The position numbers and the translations under genes are program-made. From positions 1-47,187 of the forward strand of contig CAYNUO010000018.1 of NCBI GenBank assembly GCA_964400405.1: a stretch of 47,187 nucleotides of DNA, in the 5' to 3' direction. The DNA is from CANKJK01 sp964400405. Lineage in GTDB: Bacteria; Acidobacteriota; Vicinamibacteria; Vicinamibacterales; UBA2999. Of this stretch, positions 39,705-47,187 are shown piece by piece. Below the pieces are notes generated by a model. That model searched no databases. It was not told where the DNA came from and was given only the letters and a program-made list of their open reading frames with translations. Positions within the stretch are counted from its first letter, which is position 1. Every line of letters starts with the position of its first letter.

Positions 39705-40316
39705 CTACGGGCGGTCTTCCGACAGGGTTTCAGCCGTCTGACGGCCCCAGCCGGCCGCGGTCATCAGCCCCGCCATTTCCTTGCGTGCACGGAACAGGTA
39801 GGTCTTCACGGTGCCGGTGGGGATACCCATCACGGTGGCGATCTCCTCGACCGGCAATTCCTGGCGATAGCGGAGGATCACGACCTCGCGGTACTCCGGG
39901 CGCAGGTGCGCCATCGCGGCCTCGAGGGCGCGCGTCAGCGCGGCATGTTCGGCCGCCGCGTCCGGCGCGCCGAGACGGACCGGGTCGGCAAAGCCGGGAT
40001 GCCCGGCTTCCTGCAGCTCATCGAGCGACACGGCCGCCACACGCTTGCGGCGCAGGTGGTCAACGGTGACGTTGTGGACGATCTGGAAGAACCACCCGGA
40101 GAAGCGGCACTCCGGGTTGTAGGTGGAGAGGCGATCGAAGGCCCGGGCAAAGGCTTCCTGGGCGAGATCCTCGGCCAGGGCACGGTCACCGCGGACCATG
40201 CGCGCGGCAAGGCCGATGGCGGGGCCGGCATAGCGCTGGACAAGGGCCCGGTAGGCGTCCTCCGAGCCGGCCAGCGCCTGCCGGGCGAGGTCCGCATCGC
40301 TCGGATTAGCTGTCAT
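39705..40316 (-). CDS. ECF RNA polymerase sigma factor
   Basis: 203 residues from ATG 40314-40316. Region 2 is visible (YRALVQRYAGPAIGLAARMV, AEDLAQEAFARAFDRLSTY, SGWFFQIVHNVTVDHLRRKR) and region 4 follows (LRPEYREVVILRYRQELPV, EEIATVMGIPTGTVKTYLFR + ARKEM), the helix-turn-helix that reads the -35 element. Sigma3 is missing, so it is an extracytoplasmic-function (group IV) sigma factor. A candidate membrane anti-sigma follows after 14 bases, and six envelope genes then run in the same direction. It is divergent from glutathione peroxidase. A TGAACT near 40373 on the minus strand could be an ECF -35 box for autoregulation, but the -10 is not clear. Confidence 0.94.
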   Translation of the reverse strand: MTANPSDADLARQALAGSEDAYRALVQRYAGPAIGLAARMVRGDRALAEDLAQEAFARAFDRLSTYNPECRFSGWFFQIVHNVTVDHLRRKRVAAVSLDELQEAGHPGFADPVRLGAPDAAAEHAALTRALEAAMAHLRPEYREVVILRYRQELPVEEIATVMGIPTGTVKTYLFRARKEMAGLMTAAGWGRQTAETLSEDRP

Positions 40317-40502
40317 ACGCTTGACGCTGGCGGCCACCTTGGCACTTTACGGACTCCGCGGGCAACCGGTTTCAGTTCAGGCGGCGGAATCGGCAACCTC
40401 TGGCATTTCCTTGCCGTATAGGTACAACTGGGTGACAATCGCACGCGTTTCTAACGCTATTGCCGGCGGCTCTACCGCTCGCCTGGTACCAAGGAGTGAC
40501 CT

Positions 40503-41093
40503 GTGAAGACGCAGAATTCGGCTCGCATCCTGTGTTCGGCGCTGGCAATCGGAGGCCTCTTCGTGGCGTCCGCGGCCCAGGCCCAGACGCAGAAACCGGC
40601 GGGGGGTGCCGTGAAGTCCTTTTACGACCTGAAGACCGAAACGCTCGATGGCAAGCCCGCCGACCTCGCCAGCTACAAGGGCAAGGTTGCGCTGGTGGTG
40701 AACGTGGCCAGCAAGTGCGGTTACACGCCGCAGTATGAGGGCCTCGAGAAGCTGTACCGGGAGATGAAGGGCAAGGGCGTGGCCCTGCTCGGCTTCCCCA
40801 GCAACGACTTCGGCGGCCAGGAGCCCGGCAGCGCTGAAGAGATCGCCACCTTCTGCAAGAACACCTACGACGTCACCTTCCCGCTCTTCTCGAAGGTCCA
40901 GACCAAGCCCGGCGAGAAGCAGTCGCCGATCTACGCGCACCTCGGCAAGGCCTCCGGCAACCTCCCCGCGTGGAACTTCAGCAAGTACGTGATCGACAAG
41001 AACGGCAACGTCGTCGCGTTCTTCCCGAGCAAGACCACGCCGGACGCGCCGGAACTGCGGGCCGCGCTCGAAAAGGCGCTCGCAGCGAAGTAA
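40503..41093 (+). CDS. Exported glutathione peroxidase-like thiol peroxidase
   Basis: 196 residues starting at GTG 40503, with AGGAG seven bases earlier. A signal peptide (LCSALAIGGLFVASAAQAQ) precedes the peroxidase domain. Motifs: NVASKCGYTPQY with peroxidatic C72, LLGFPSNDFGGQEPGS with Q106, and WNFSKYVIDKNGNVV with W157 and N158; C118 in TFCKN is the usual resolving cysteine. Selenocysteine is not used. Without a glutathione-synthesis gene in the window, and as in most bacterial Cys-GPx proteins, the likely reductant is thioredoxin-like; location in the periplasm would call for a periplasmic donor. Divergent from the ECF sigma gene, with 186 bases between the two starts. It is followed by a hairpin terminator. 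Confidence 0.93.
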   Translation: MKTQNSARILCSALAIGGLFVASAAQAQTQKPAGGAVKSFYDLKTETLDGKPADLASYKGKVALVVNVASKCGYTPQYEGLEKLYREMKGKGVALLGFPSNDFGGQEPGSAEEIATFCKNTYDVTFPLFSKVQTKPGEKQSPIYAHLGKASGNLPAWNFSKYVIDKNGNVVAFFPSKTTPDAPELRAALEKALAAK

Positions 41094-41107
41094 GCACAGT
41101 CCTCTCT

Positions 41108-41135
41108 GGACCGCGAGCCATCCGGTTCGCGGTCC
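41108..41135 (+). terminator. Hairpin terminator-like structure after the peroxidase gene
   Basis: GGACCGCGAGCC (41108-41119), loop ATCC, GGTTCGCGGTCC (41124-41135): twelve pairs with one G-T wobble, 15 bases past the stop codon. There is no following T tract. It separates the peroxidase from the FHA gene, which seems to have its own promoter. Confidence 0.55.
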
Positions 41136-41154
41136 ACTCCCTCCCCGCCTCGGG

Positions 41155-41160
41155 TACCAT
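41155..41160 (+). promoter_or_regulatory. TACCAT -10-like box eight bases before the FHA start codon
   Basis: TACCAT (TANNNT) is followed by CTCCACCC and the FHA ATG. No ribosome-binding site lies in these eight bases, so the expected transcript is leaderless. Inference. Confidence 0.35.
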
Positions 41161-41168
41161 CTCCACCC

Positions 41169-41465
41169 ATGTGGATTCTGCGTACCGTCGGTCAGCCGAC
41201 TGAAACAACCTTCCGGATTCTCCCCTCCAGCACGAAGACCATCGGCCGCGCCACGGGCGCCGACTTCATCCTCGACGAAGCCCTCATCTCACGCGTGCAC
41301 TGCCGCGTGGAGGTCAATATCTCCGGCGACCTCGACGTCACCGATCTGGGCAGCACGAACGGCACGTTCGTGAATGGGAACCGCGTCACGACCGCGCGGC
41401 TCGTACCGGGTGACCGATTGAAGGTCGGGCGGATCGAGCTCATCGCCCTCAAGGATCAGGAGTAG
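41169..41465 (+). CDS. Stand-alone FHA domain protein
   Basis: 98 residues, essentially one forkhead-associated domain. The phosphothreonine pocket is complete: TIGRATGADF with R27, ISRVHCRVEV with S41 and H44, and DLGSTNGTFVNGNRV with N64. It therefore should bind a pThr peptide in the cytoplasm. No Ser/Thr kinase gene or substrate is close. The ybjQ-like gene begins three bases after its stop and the DoxX gene follows, so the three likely share one message. The start region has a TACCAT box rather than a Shine-Dalgarno sequence. Which protein it recognises cannot be told from the sequence. Confidence 0.92.
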   Translation: MWILRTVGQPTETTFRILPSSTKTIGRATGADFILDEALISRVHCRVEVNISGDLDVTDLGSTNGTFVNGNRVTTARLVPGDRLKVGRIELIALKDQE

Positions 41466-41468
41466 CCG

Positions 41469-41798
41469 ATGTTGATGACGACCACGCCTTCCGTTGATGG
41501 ACACACGATCACGAAGTACTGCGGCGTTGTGACGGGCGAGGCCATCCTCGGCGCCAACGTCTTCAAGGACCTGTTCGCCGGAATCCGGGATATCGTCGGC
41601 GGCCGCTCCGCCACCTACGAGAAGGAACTGCAGCGCGCGCGTGAAATCGCGCTGCGCGAGCTCGAAGAGCGCGCGACGCAGATGGGTGCCAACGCCGTTG
41701 TCGGGATCGACCTGGACTACGAGGTGCTCGGCACGGGCAACGGCATGCTCATGGTGTCGGCAAGCGGCACCGCCGTGGTCATCCAGGAACTGAAATAG
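41469..41798 (+). CDS. YbjQ/UPF0145-family protein
   Basis: 109 residues, normal for the family. Typical features are ITKYCGVVTGEAILGANVFK, a variable stretch DLFAGIRDIVGGRS, a helix YEKELQRAREIALRELEERA and the C-terminal GANAVVGIDLDYEVLG with MLMVSASGTAVVI. Members form a pentameric ring and are often called heavy-metal-binding, but no clear metal motif is visible here. The start is three bases after the FHA stop; DoxX follows after 14 bases. Function in bacteria is unclear. Confidence 0.9.
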   Translation: MLMTTTPSVDGHTITKYCGVVTGEAILGANVFKDLFAGIRDIVGGRSATYEKELQRAREIALRELEERATQMGANAVVGIDLDYEVLGTGNGMLMVSASGTAVVIQELK

Positions 41799-41812
41799 CA
41801 CCGGCCCCTGCC

Positions 41813-42211
41813 ATGCCCGCGATGTCTGCATCCCGGATCTGGACTGGCCGCGTTCTGAGCGGTCTCGCCGTCGCCTTCCTTCTCTTCGATGCAGCCGGAA
41901 AGCTGGCTCGGCAGGCCATGGCGGTCGAGGGCACGGCGGCAATGGGCTTCCCCGAAAGCACGGTGGTGCCTATTGGCATCCTGCTGCTGATCGGCGTGGT
42001 CCTGCACGTCATTCCACGGACATCACTGCTCGGTGCCGTGTATCTGACCGGCTATCTGGGCGGCGCGATCGCGGCGCACGTTCGGATCGGCAACCCGTTG
42101 GCGACGCACACGCTGTTTCCGGTCTACATCGCCGTGCTGATCTGGGGCGGGCTGGCGCTGCGGAGGCCTTCTGTGGCGGCGGCTCTCAGCGGGGCAGAAG
42201 GCCCGCGCTGA
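41813..42211 (+). CDS. DoxX-like membrane protein
   Basis: 132 residues with four hydrophobic helices (RVLSGLAVAFLLFDAAGKLA, VVPIGILLLIGVVLHVIPRT, SLLGAVYLTGYLGGAIAAHV, LFPVYIAVLIWGGLALRR). The DoxX_2 features DAAGKL, VYLTGYLGGAIAAHVRIG and TLFPVYIAVLIW are all present. The family's biochemical role is mostly unknown; some are subunits of thiosulfate:quinone oxidoreductases or thiol-stress proteins. Last gene of the FHA-YbjQ-DoxX run, followed by a strong hairpin shared with the convergent amidase gene. Confidence 0.9.
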   Translation: MPAMSASRIWTGRVLSGLAVAFLLFDAAGKLARQAMAVEGTAAMGFPESTVVPIGILLLIGVVLHVIPRTSLLGAVYLTGYLGGAIAAHVRIGNPLATHTLFPVYIAVLIWGGLALRRPSVAAALSGAEGPR

Positions 42212-42215
42212 GAGC
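42182..42215. terminator. Bidirectional hairpin at the DoxX / amidase convergent junction
   Basis: GCTCTCAGCG (42182-42191) and CGCTGAGAGC (42206-42215) make a perfect 10-base stem, with GGG/CCC inside the loop adding three pairs. It overlaps the DoxX stop codon and ends eight bases before the amidase stop, so it can serve both converging messages. Confidence 0.65.
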
Positions 42216-42223
42216 GCTCAAGC

Positions 42224-44113
42224 TCAAGGGACGGGACCGAATGCGGCGGGTGGCTCCCGGTGGTGCGTTGCCTGTTCGTAGGCCGACGCAATCTTGAAGA
42301 GCGTCGGTTCGCTGAAGGGGCGCCCGAAGAACATGACCGAAAGCGGCAGGCGCGCGGGTGTCGGTGCGTCGAGTCGCGTTCCGCCTGGCGCCGACGCGTC
42401 TCTCACGCGGTCGTAGACCTTCGTGGTCCAACCGGCCGGTAGGCCCAGCTGGGGGAATCCCTGGGTGCCGAGGAAGCTCCAGATGGACGGACCCCGCCCG
42501 TTGATGGTCGGCTCAAGCGGCCGGCCCAGCAGATACGGTGGAATGTTGCCTGTGGGGCTGACGAGGGCGTCGAGCTTCATGTCCGCCATGGCCTCCAGCA
42601 CGATCTGTTGAACGGCGTAGCGCATCAGCCAGCGGTTGGCGTTGTCCACGGGGCCCTCGTCGCCTTCACCGCCGCCTCCTCCCCCACCGCCGCGAGCGCC
42701 GGGTCCGCCGTCGGGATTCTTGTCGGCGAGCGGCTTCGTGAGGGCAGCCAGGTCCTTCAGCGTCTTGATGGTCGCGTCGTTGCGCTGCCGGAGATACAGC
42801 TCCTGCATGTAGCGCGACTCGCCGACCGTCGGCGCGCGGCCCATGTTCCGGATGGTGGCACCCGGCACATACAACTTGTTCAACGCGAGCGGGCCGAGCC
42901 TGTCGACGTACTTCTGCAGCAGCGCGCCTTTGGGACCGGGGTCGACAATCGTGGCCCCCAGTTTCTGAAGGTCGACCAGTGCCCGCTCCGTGGCGGCGAT
43001 GCTCTCTTCGTCGGCTTCGTTGAAGAGCGACCGATCCATGTACTCGCGGATGACGCCGATGCGCACGCCGTCCAGGCGTTTTGCGCTGGCGAAGCTCGCA
43101 TACGGGGCGGACGGCATGCGGCCCACGCTGAACGCCGTCATCTCGTCCGTCGGGTCGTAACCGGCTATGACGTCGAGCACTCTCGCCGCATCCTGGACGG
43201 TCCGGCAGATCGGGCCGACACGCGTGTTGTAACCGGCGCTCCACATGCCGTCCCGGCTGACCAGTTCCTGCGTCGGCGCGAGGCCGACGGCCTGCGCGTT
43301 CTTCGTCGGATGAAGGATGGAACCGCCCGTCTCTTCTGCGATCGAGCAGGTCACGAGATTCGCCGCAACCGACGACCCCGAGCCGCTGCTCGACGTACCG
43401 GCACCGCGCTCCGTGTCGTAGGGGTTGCAGCTCACACCGCCGAACGGGCTTCTGGATATCCCGGATCCGACGTTGGCTTTCGCAAGAATAATCCCGCCCG
43501 CATCTCGCAGCCGCTTGACGAAGGCCGAGTCCCTCGGCGGCCGATCGTTGGCATACGCCACGTCGTCACCCGACGTGGTCCGCAGGTCCCGCGTGTCGTA
43601 CCAATCCTTGACCGAAAAGACGATGCCGTGCAGCGGACCCACGAGCTTACCTGTGGACTTGAAGTAGGCGTCCTGCTTCGCGGCCACCTCGAGGGCGTCC
43701 GGCATGCCCGGGTCGTCGTCCACGGGGTCCGTCATGCTGCGGGCCTTCCGCGGACTCAGACCCAGCGCCGAGCGCGCCGCGGGTCGGAGGTTGACCGAGA
43801 TCAGCGAGTTGATCTGTCCGGCGTTCTTGATCGTCGTGAACGAGCCGAGAATGCCGTCGGGCTGGTTCACGCACGGTCCGTCGTACGCCTTGATGCGCTT
43901 GAGATAGCTCTGGACGACGTCCGTCGACGTCAGCGTGCCTTTGAGGATCGCGGCCTGGATGCCCTCAATCGTGGCCTCTTCAATCTGAAACGAGGCACGG
44001 GCCTTCTGCGTACGAACGGGCCGCGGGGCCGGACCCGCGATCGCCACCCCGTCCGCGGTGATGGCGAGGACCAGCGCGCATGCGCTGGCCCTCCGGATGA
44101 TCGTCCTGTTCAT
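42224..44113 (-). CDS. Exported amidase-signature enzyme
   Basis: 629 residues, longer than most amidases. A signal peptide (ACALVLAITADGVAIAGPAP) is followed by a 30-residue linker, then the amidase signature: GPLHGIVFSVKDWYDT with the catalytic lysine, GAGTSSSGSGSSVAANL (the cis-serine region), and AEETGGSILHPT (nucleophilic serine in ETGGSI). It should hydrolyse an amide bond in the periplasm. A run of eight glycines at about residue 487 (GGPGARGGGGGGGGEGDEG) joins two parts of the substrate lobe. It starts one base after the stop of the TonB receptor gene, so the two are translationally coupled; the receptor may import the amidase substrate or product. Substrate unknown. Confidence 0.92.
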   Translation of the reverse strand: MNRTIIRRASACALVLAITADGVAIAGPAPRPVRTQKARASFQIEEATIEGIQAAILKGTLTSTDVVQSYLKRIKAYDGPCVNQPDGILGSFTTIKNAGQINSLISVNLRPAARSALGLSPRKARSMTDPVDDDPGMPDALEVAAKQDAYFKSTGKLVGPLHGIVFSVKDWYDTRDLRTTSGDDVAYANDRPPRDSAFVKRLRDAGGIILAKANVGSGISRSPFGGVSCNPYDTERGAGTSSSGSGSSVAANLVTCSIAEETGGSILHPTKNAQAVGLAPTQELVSRDGMWSAGYNTRVGPICRTVQDAARVLDVIAGYDPTDEMTAFSVGRMPSAPYASFASAKRLDGVRIGVIREYMDRSLFNEADEESIAATERALVDLQKLGATIVDPGPKGALLQKYVDRLGPLALNKLYVPGATIRNMGRAPTVGESRYMQELYLRQRNDATIKTLKDLAALTKPLADKNPDGGPGARGGGGGGGGEGDEGPVDNANRWLMRYAVQQIVLEAMADMKLDALVSPTGNIPPYLLGRPLEPTINGRGPSIWSFLGTQGFPQLGLPAGWTTKVYDRVRDASAPGGTRLDAPTPARLPLSVMFFGRPFSEPTLFKIASAYEQATHHREPPAAFGPVP

Positions 44114-44114
44114 G

Positions 44115-47018
44115 TTAGAAGCTCACCCTCACACCGAGCTGTCCCTGACGCGAGACGTAGGCGTTGCCGGCAGTCGCGACCGGCTGGCCGAAGTTCGGCG
44201 AGGTGATCGTCGCGTTGTAGGCGCCGTAGTTCTTCCGGTTGAAGACGTTGAAGACCTCGGCCATCAATTCCGCCTTGATGTTGGCCACGGCGATCGCCTT
44301 GGTGACCCGCATGTCGACCTTGTGGAGCGGAAGCCCGCGCAGGCCGTTGCGCATCCACGTCGTGTTGGTCGCGATCACGTCCTCGCCGTCCCAGCGATCC
44401 AGCACCGCGGCCGGAATCACGATGGGCGCGCCGCTGTTCAGACGGTTCGTGCCCGGCTTGCTGTAGGGACGCAGCGAGCTCGTCGGGTTGTAGCGGGAGC
44501 CCGACCCGAAGAAGTACGACGTCGCCAGGCTGACATCTCCGGGAAGCTTCACGATGCCGTTGGCGCGGAACGTGTGGCGCTGGAACCCGGTCGACGTCGC
44601 CCAGTCCGCATCCTGGTTGAACGGATTGTCGGCCTGATAGCCGAAGCCCGTCGTGTTGTCCTTCATGGACAGCCCGAGCGTGTAGGTGGCACTCGCCTGG
44701 AAGTTGTGGGTGAACCGGCGCGTGAACGACGATGCGAGATTCCGTGTCTCGGTCTTGCCGTCGCTGGTCAGCCACTGATTGAGGCCCCACGCCGGATTGG
44801 GACGGCCGGCAGTGACCGGATTCAGGATGTATCCCGTGACAGGGTCGTAGAAGAGATTCACGTCACGGCTGCGCACCATGCGCTTCTCCGCCAGGTTCGT
44901 GAAGTCGACGTCGAAGCCCATGTGCGGCCCGAGCTGCTTCTGGAAGCCGATGGATGACTGCCAGCCGTACGGGTTCTTGTAGTCGGGCGAGATGATCGTC
45001 GTCTCCTGTGGCGGTGTCGGCACCGCGCCCGCCTGGATCTGTTCGAGCGTCACACCGCCGGTCGGATTCAGCATGAAGTTCGTGCCGGTGGGCAGAAACA
45101 CGGCCGCCACGGCGTTGTTGTAGAACTGCTGGCGGTAGGTGACGTTCGACACCGGGAAGTTGTAGTAGATGCCCGTGCCGCCGCGGATCACGAGGTCGTT
45201 GCTGCCGCCGACGTTCCACGCAAAGCCGGCACGCGGCGCGACGTTGGTGTAGTCATGCGTGCCGGTCTTGTAGCCGAAGTCGCCGTTGTCCTTCCCGTTG
45301 CTGATCGGGATCGACACATCGCGCACGCCCGGGGGATTCAGTCCATACGGGTCGACGTCCCAGCGCGCACCGAGGTTCAGCGTCAGCTGGTTCGACACCC
45401 GCCAGTTGTCGCCGAACCAGAGCGCCGACTGCGACCGCGGCACGTTGACCAGATAGTCATCGTGGAAGAACACCGAGTACTGCTGCACGAAGGGTTGCAG
45501 CGCGCTCAGGTCCCACGCGGCCGGGTTGTCCCACTGGTCCTGCGGGAAGGCCCGATCGAGTGCCGCCGCCGTCGGCTGCCGATTGAACGTGAAGGTGCCA
45601 CGTCGGTTCAACGCCCACACCTTGGTGTGGCGGTCCTTCAGGAACTCGCCGCCCATCTTCAGGTCGTGCCGGCCCTTGTTCCAGTTCAGCTCCGCGCGGA
45701 CGGGGTACTGCTTCATCCACGAGTAGTTGGGGAAGTTCTGCTGTCCGCCGAGCGTGAGGTTCGGAAACTGGAACACGGGGACGCCGAACGGCCAGTTGTA
45801 GAGCGACACGCTGTTCGACGGGAGCGGATCGTCGTACCACGAGAACCGCGAGGTCCCCAGGTGCAGCTGCAGCGAGACCTCGTTGTTGATGACGCGCGTG
45901 TACGTCGCGTAGAGATTCGTCGAGTAGTACCGCTGATGCTCGGCCGACGTCGGGTGCGACGTGCCGCTCGTGATCATGAACGGGCTGTCGAGCTGCCAGC
46001 GCTGCAGGCGCACGCTGAGGTTCTGCCGGTTGGAGATCTGGTAGTCCACGCGGCCCAGGTAGTTGTGCTGCAGCGTGTTGGACGGCAGCGCCCAGCTCTG
46101 GTTCGGCAGCGCCGGCGGCGTCAGGATGGCCGTCGAGGGATTGCTCTCGTACTCGTAGGAGCCGAAGAAGTGGACTTTGTCCTTGATGACCGGGCCGCCC
46201 AGCGTGGCGCCGGACTGCCGGTTCCGGTACGGCAGGACGATGCCCCTGACAGGGTCGGGCGCATTGAACTTGTCGCTGCGGAAGTAGCCGAAGGTCGTGC
46301 CGTGAAAGGCGTTGGAGCCCGACCGGGAGACAGCCTGGACCTGCACGCCGGTCGACCGGCCCTGCGTGATGTCGAACATGTTCGTGATGACCTGGAACTC
46401 CGCGATGGCCTCGCGGCTCATCTTCGGCTGGCCGAAGCCGGATCCGGAGATGCGCTGCGACACCTGCTGGCCGTCCAGATTCAGCTGGAACTGGTCGTCA
46501 CTGACACCGGGCGTGTTGCCGATGTTGTTGGCCGTGATCCCCTTGACCATCAGCGAGAGTTCCATCCAGTTGCGGCCCTGGATCGGAAGCTCCGCCATCT
46601 GCCGGCGGTCGATGTTGCCTGCCACCTGCGACGACACGAAGTCGACGATCGGCGCCTGCGACACAACGACGACCATTTCCTCGAGGGACGCCACCTTCAA
46701 CGTCACCTTCGGGACCGTCACGTTCTTGCCGACCTGCAACTCGAAGGGCGGAACTTCGGTCGTTGCGAAGCCGGGCAACTCGATCCGCAGCGTGTAGTCA
46801 CCGGAGAGCAGGTTGTCGAAGCGGTACCGGCCGTCAACGTCGGTCACCACCACGACCTGTTTGCCGGTGGCCTTGTCGGTGGCCGTGACGGTCACACCGG
46901 GCAGCACGCCCTGCGACTCGTCAACGACCGAGCCCTGCACCGTGGCGGTCTGTGCGGCCGCCATGACCGGCAGCAATAGACACATGAATGCGATCGCCGA
47001 GCGTAGATAGCGCGTCAT
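44115..47018 (-). CDS. TonB-dependent outer-membrane receptor, Oar/carboxypeptidase-regulatory type
   Basis: 967 residues from ATG 47016-47018, which follows GGAGGAGAG; the frame opens 25 codons earlier. Signal peptide LRSAIAFMCLLLPVMAAA. Residues 24-110 are a carboxypeptidase regulatory-like beta-sandwich (TATVQGSVVDESQGVLPGV, DGRYRFDNLLSGDYTLRIEL). A plug region follows (ELPIQGRNWMELSLMVKGIT, DDQFQLNLDGQQVSQRISGS), then the 22-strand barrel to the C-terminal SRQGQLGVRVSF, ending in phenylalanine as outer-membrane barrels do. Such proteins import large substrates with TonB energy. The following amidase is coupled to it, so an amide-containing nutrient or peptide is possible. Frequent in Acidobacteriota. 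Confidence 0.92.
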   Translation of the reverse strand: MTRYLRSAIAFMCLLLPVMAAAQTATVQGSVVDESQGVLPGVTVTATDKATGKQVVVVTDVDGRYRFDNLLSGDYTLRIELPGFATTEVPPFELQVGKNVTVPKVTLKVASLEEMVVVVSQAPIVDFVSSQVAGNIDRRQMAELPIQGRNWMELSLMVKGITANNIGNTPGVSDDQFQLNLDGQQVSQRISGSGFGQPKMSREAIAEFQVITNMFDITQGRSTGVQVQAVSRSGSNAFHGTTFGYFRSDKFNAPDPVRGIVLPYRNRQSGATLGGPVIKDKVHFFGSYEYESNPSTAILTPPALPNQSWALPSNTLQHNYLGRVDYQISNRQNLSVRLQRWQLDSPFMITSGTSHPTSAEHQRYYSTNLYATYTRVINNEVSLQLHLGTSRFSWYDDPLPSNSVSLYNWPFGVPVFQFPNLTLGGQQNFPNYSWMKQYPVRAELNWNKGRHDLKMGGEFLKDRHTKVWALNRRGTFTFNRQPTAAALDRAFPQDQWDNPAAWDLSALQPFVQQYSVFFHDDYLVNVPRSQSALWFGDNWRVSNQLTLNLGARWDVDPYGLNPPGVRDVSIPISNGKDNGDFGYKTGTHDYTNVAPRAGFAWNVGGSNDLVIRGGTGIYYNFPVSNVTYRQQFYNNAVAAVFLPTGTNFMLNPTGGVTLEQIQAGAVPTPPQETTIISPDYKNPYGWQSSIGFQKQLGPHMGFDVDFTNLAEKRMVRSRDVNLFYDPVTGYILNPVTAGRPNPAWGLNQWLTSDGKTETRNLASSFTRRFTHNFQASATYTLGLSMKDNTTGFGYQADNPFNQDADWATSTGFQRHTFRANGIVKLPGDVSLATSYFFGSGSRYNPTSSLRPYSKPGTNRLNSGAPIVIPAAVLDRWDGEDVIATNTTWMRNGLRGLPLHKVDMRVTKAIAVANIKAELMAEVFNVFNRKNYGAYNATITSPNFGQPVATAGNAYVSRQGQLGVRVSF

Positions 47019-47187
47019 CAACTCTCCTCCTTCACCAACCAGCAACAATGAAGACAGTGCACCGCCCAACCACTTCAGCAAGGCGCACGCCATCGGCGGA
47101 CACCGCGGCCCTTGTCTCGTCTTTGCTCAGCGAAATCGCACGTGTTGCCGCCGTCGGCCTGCGCGGCGTCTCAGTGCGCGCACAGCG
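47019..47187. other. Upstream region of the TonB receptor gene, no gene seen
   Basis: 169 bases to the window edge. It holds the receptor ribosome-binding site GGAGGAGAG (47030-47022 on minus). No other open frame, hairpin or clear promoter was identified; the promoter is probably here or beyond the edge. Confidence 0.6.

Noticed and set aside
45255..46979. 574-codon plus-strand frame inside the TonB receptor gene
   Set aside because: Antisense to a clear outer-membrane receptor; Arg-, Val- and His-rich with no domain.

Overview
The window is a 47.2 kb, GC-rich, densely coded piece of a bacterial chromosome with about 46 protein genes. No tRNA, rRNA, CRISPR array, insertion sequence, prophage or attachment site was recognised. 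The gene types suggest an uncultured or draft-genome member of the Acidobacteriota, probably the Vicinamibacteria. These include an Oar-like TonB-dependent receptor with a carboxypeptidase-like N-terminal domain, paired FtsX/MacB-type permeases without an ATPase, a cytochrome c fused to a DUF1080 domain, exported amidase and SMP-30 proteins, and an FHA/YbjQ/DoxX cluster. The taxonomic placement is inference; no marker gene fixes it. No stretch longer than 300 bases lacks a gene.

Layout. 1-110 is the tail of an RND efflux pump. 115-4301 (minus) is a run of deformylase, thymidylate synthase, dihydrofolate reductase, an MFS exporter and a Gfo/Idh/MocA protein. 4324-7659 (plus) holds a zinc-ribbon NUDIX hydrolase, an O-methyltransferase and an exported M49-like metalloprotein. 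7660-10508 (minus) holds class I aldolase FbaB, ThiI and a PduO-type adenosyltransferase. 10550-11678 (plus) is a short MutY-type glycosylase with a separate MutT, facing YgfZ (minus). 12677-15714 (plus) is an exported alpha/beta hydrolase, PanC and PanD. 15743-18011 (minus) is a two-component system. Its regulator is interrupted by a 100-N gap flanked by the same 55 bases, which is an assembly artefact and not a broken gene.

18196-21612 (minus) is a large secreted protein with thrombospondin type 3 calcium-binding repeats and a HIT protein. 21674-26248 carries a P1-family peptidase, PPK2 (minus), a sodium:solute symporter and a D-malate/tartrate-type dehydrogenase. 26270-29791 (minus) encodes three exported proteins: a DUF1080-cytochrome c fusion, an HpcH/HpaI aldolase and an SMP-30 propeller. 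29880-30469 (plus) has a one-cluster ferredoxin and an unknown protein.

30474-40316 (minus) looks like one long envelope operon. In transcription order it encodes an ECF sigma factor, a membrane anti-sigma candidate, a bactofilin-like membrane protein, a MacA-type adaptor, two MacB-type permeases, an acyl-activating/ACP/acyltransferase fusion and a lytic transglycosylase. 40503-42211 (plus) has an exported glutathione peroxidase, FHA, YbjQ and DoxX proteins. 42224-47018 (minus) is a TonB-dependent receptor coupled to an exported amidase.

The most promising items are the sigma-controlled envelope operon with orphan permeases and a fused lipid enzyme, the exported aldolase/lactonase/cytochrome cluster, and repeated -10-like boxes placed 5-8 bases before start codons. 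The last includes a perfect palindrome between def and a NUDIX gene and suggests leaderless transcripts.
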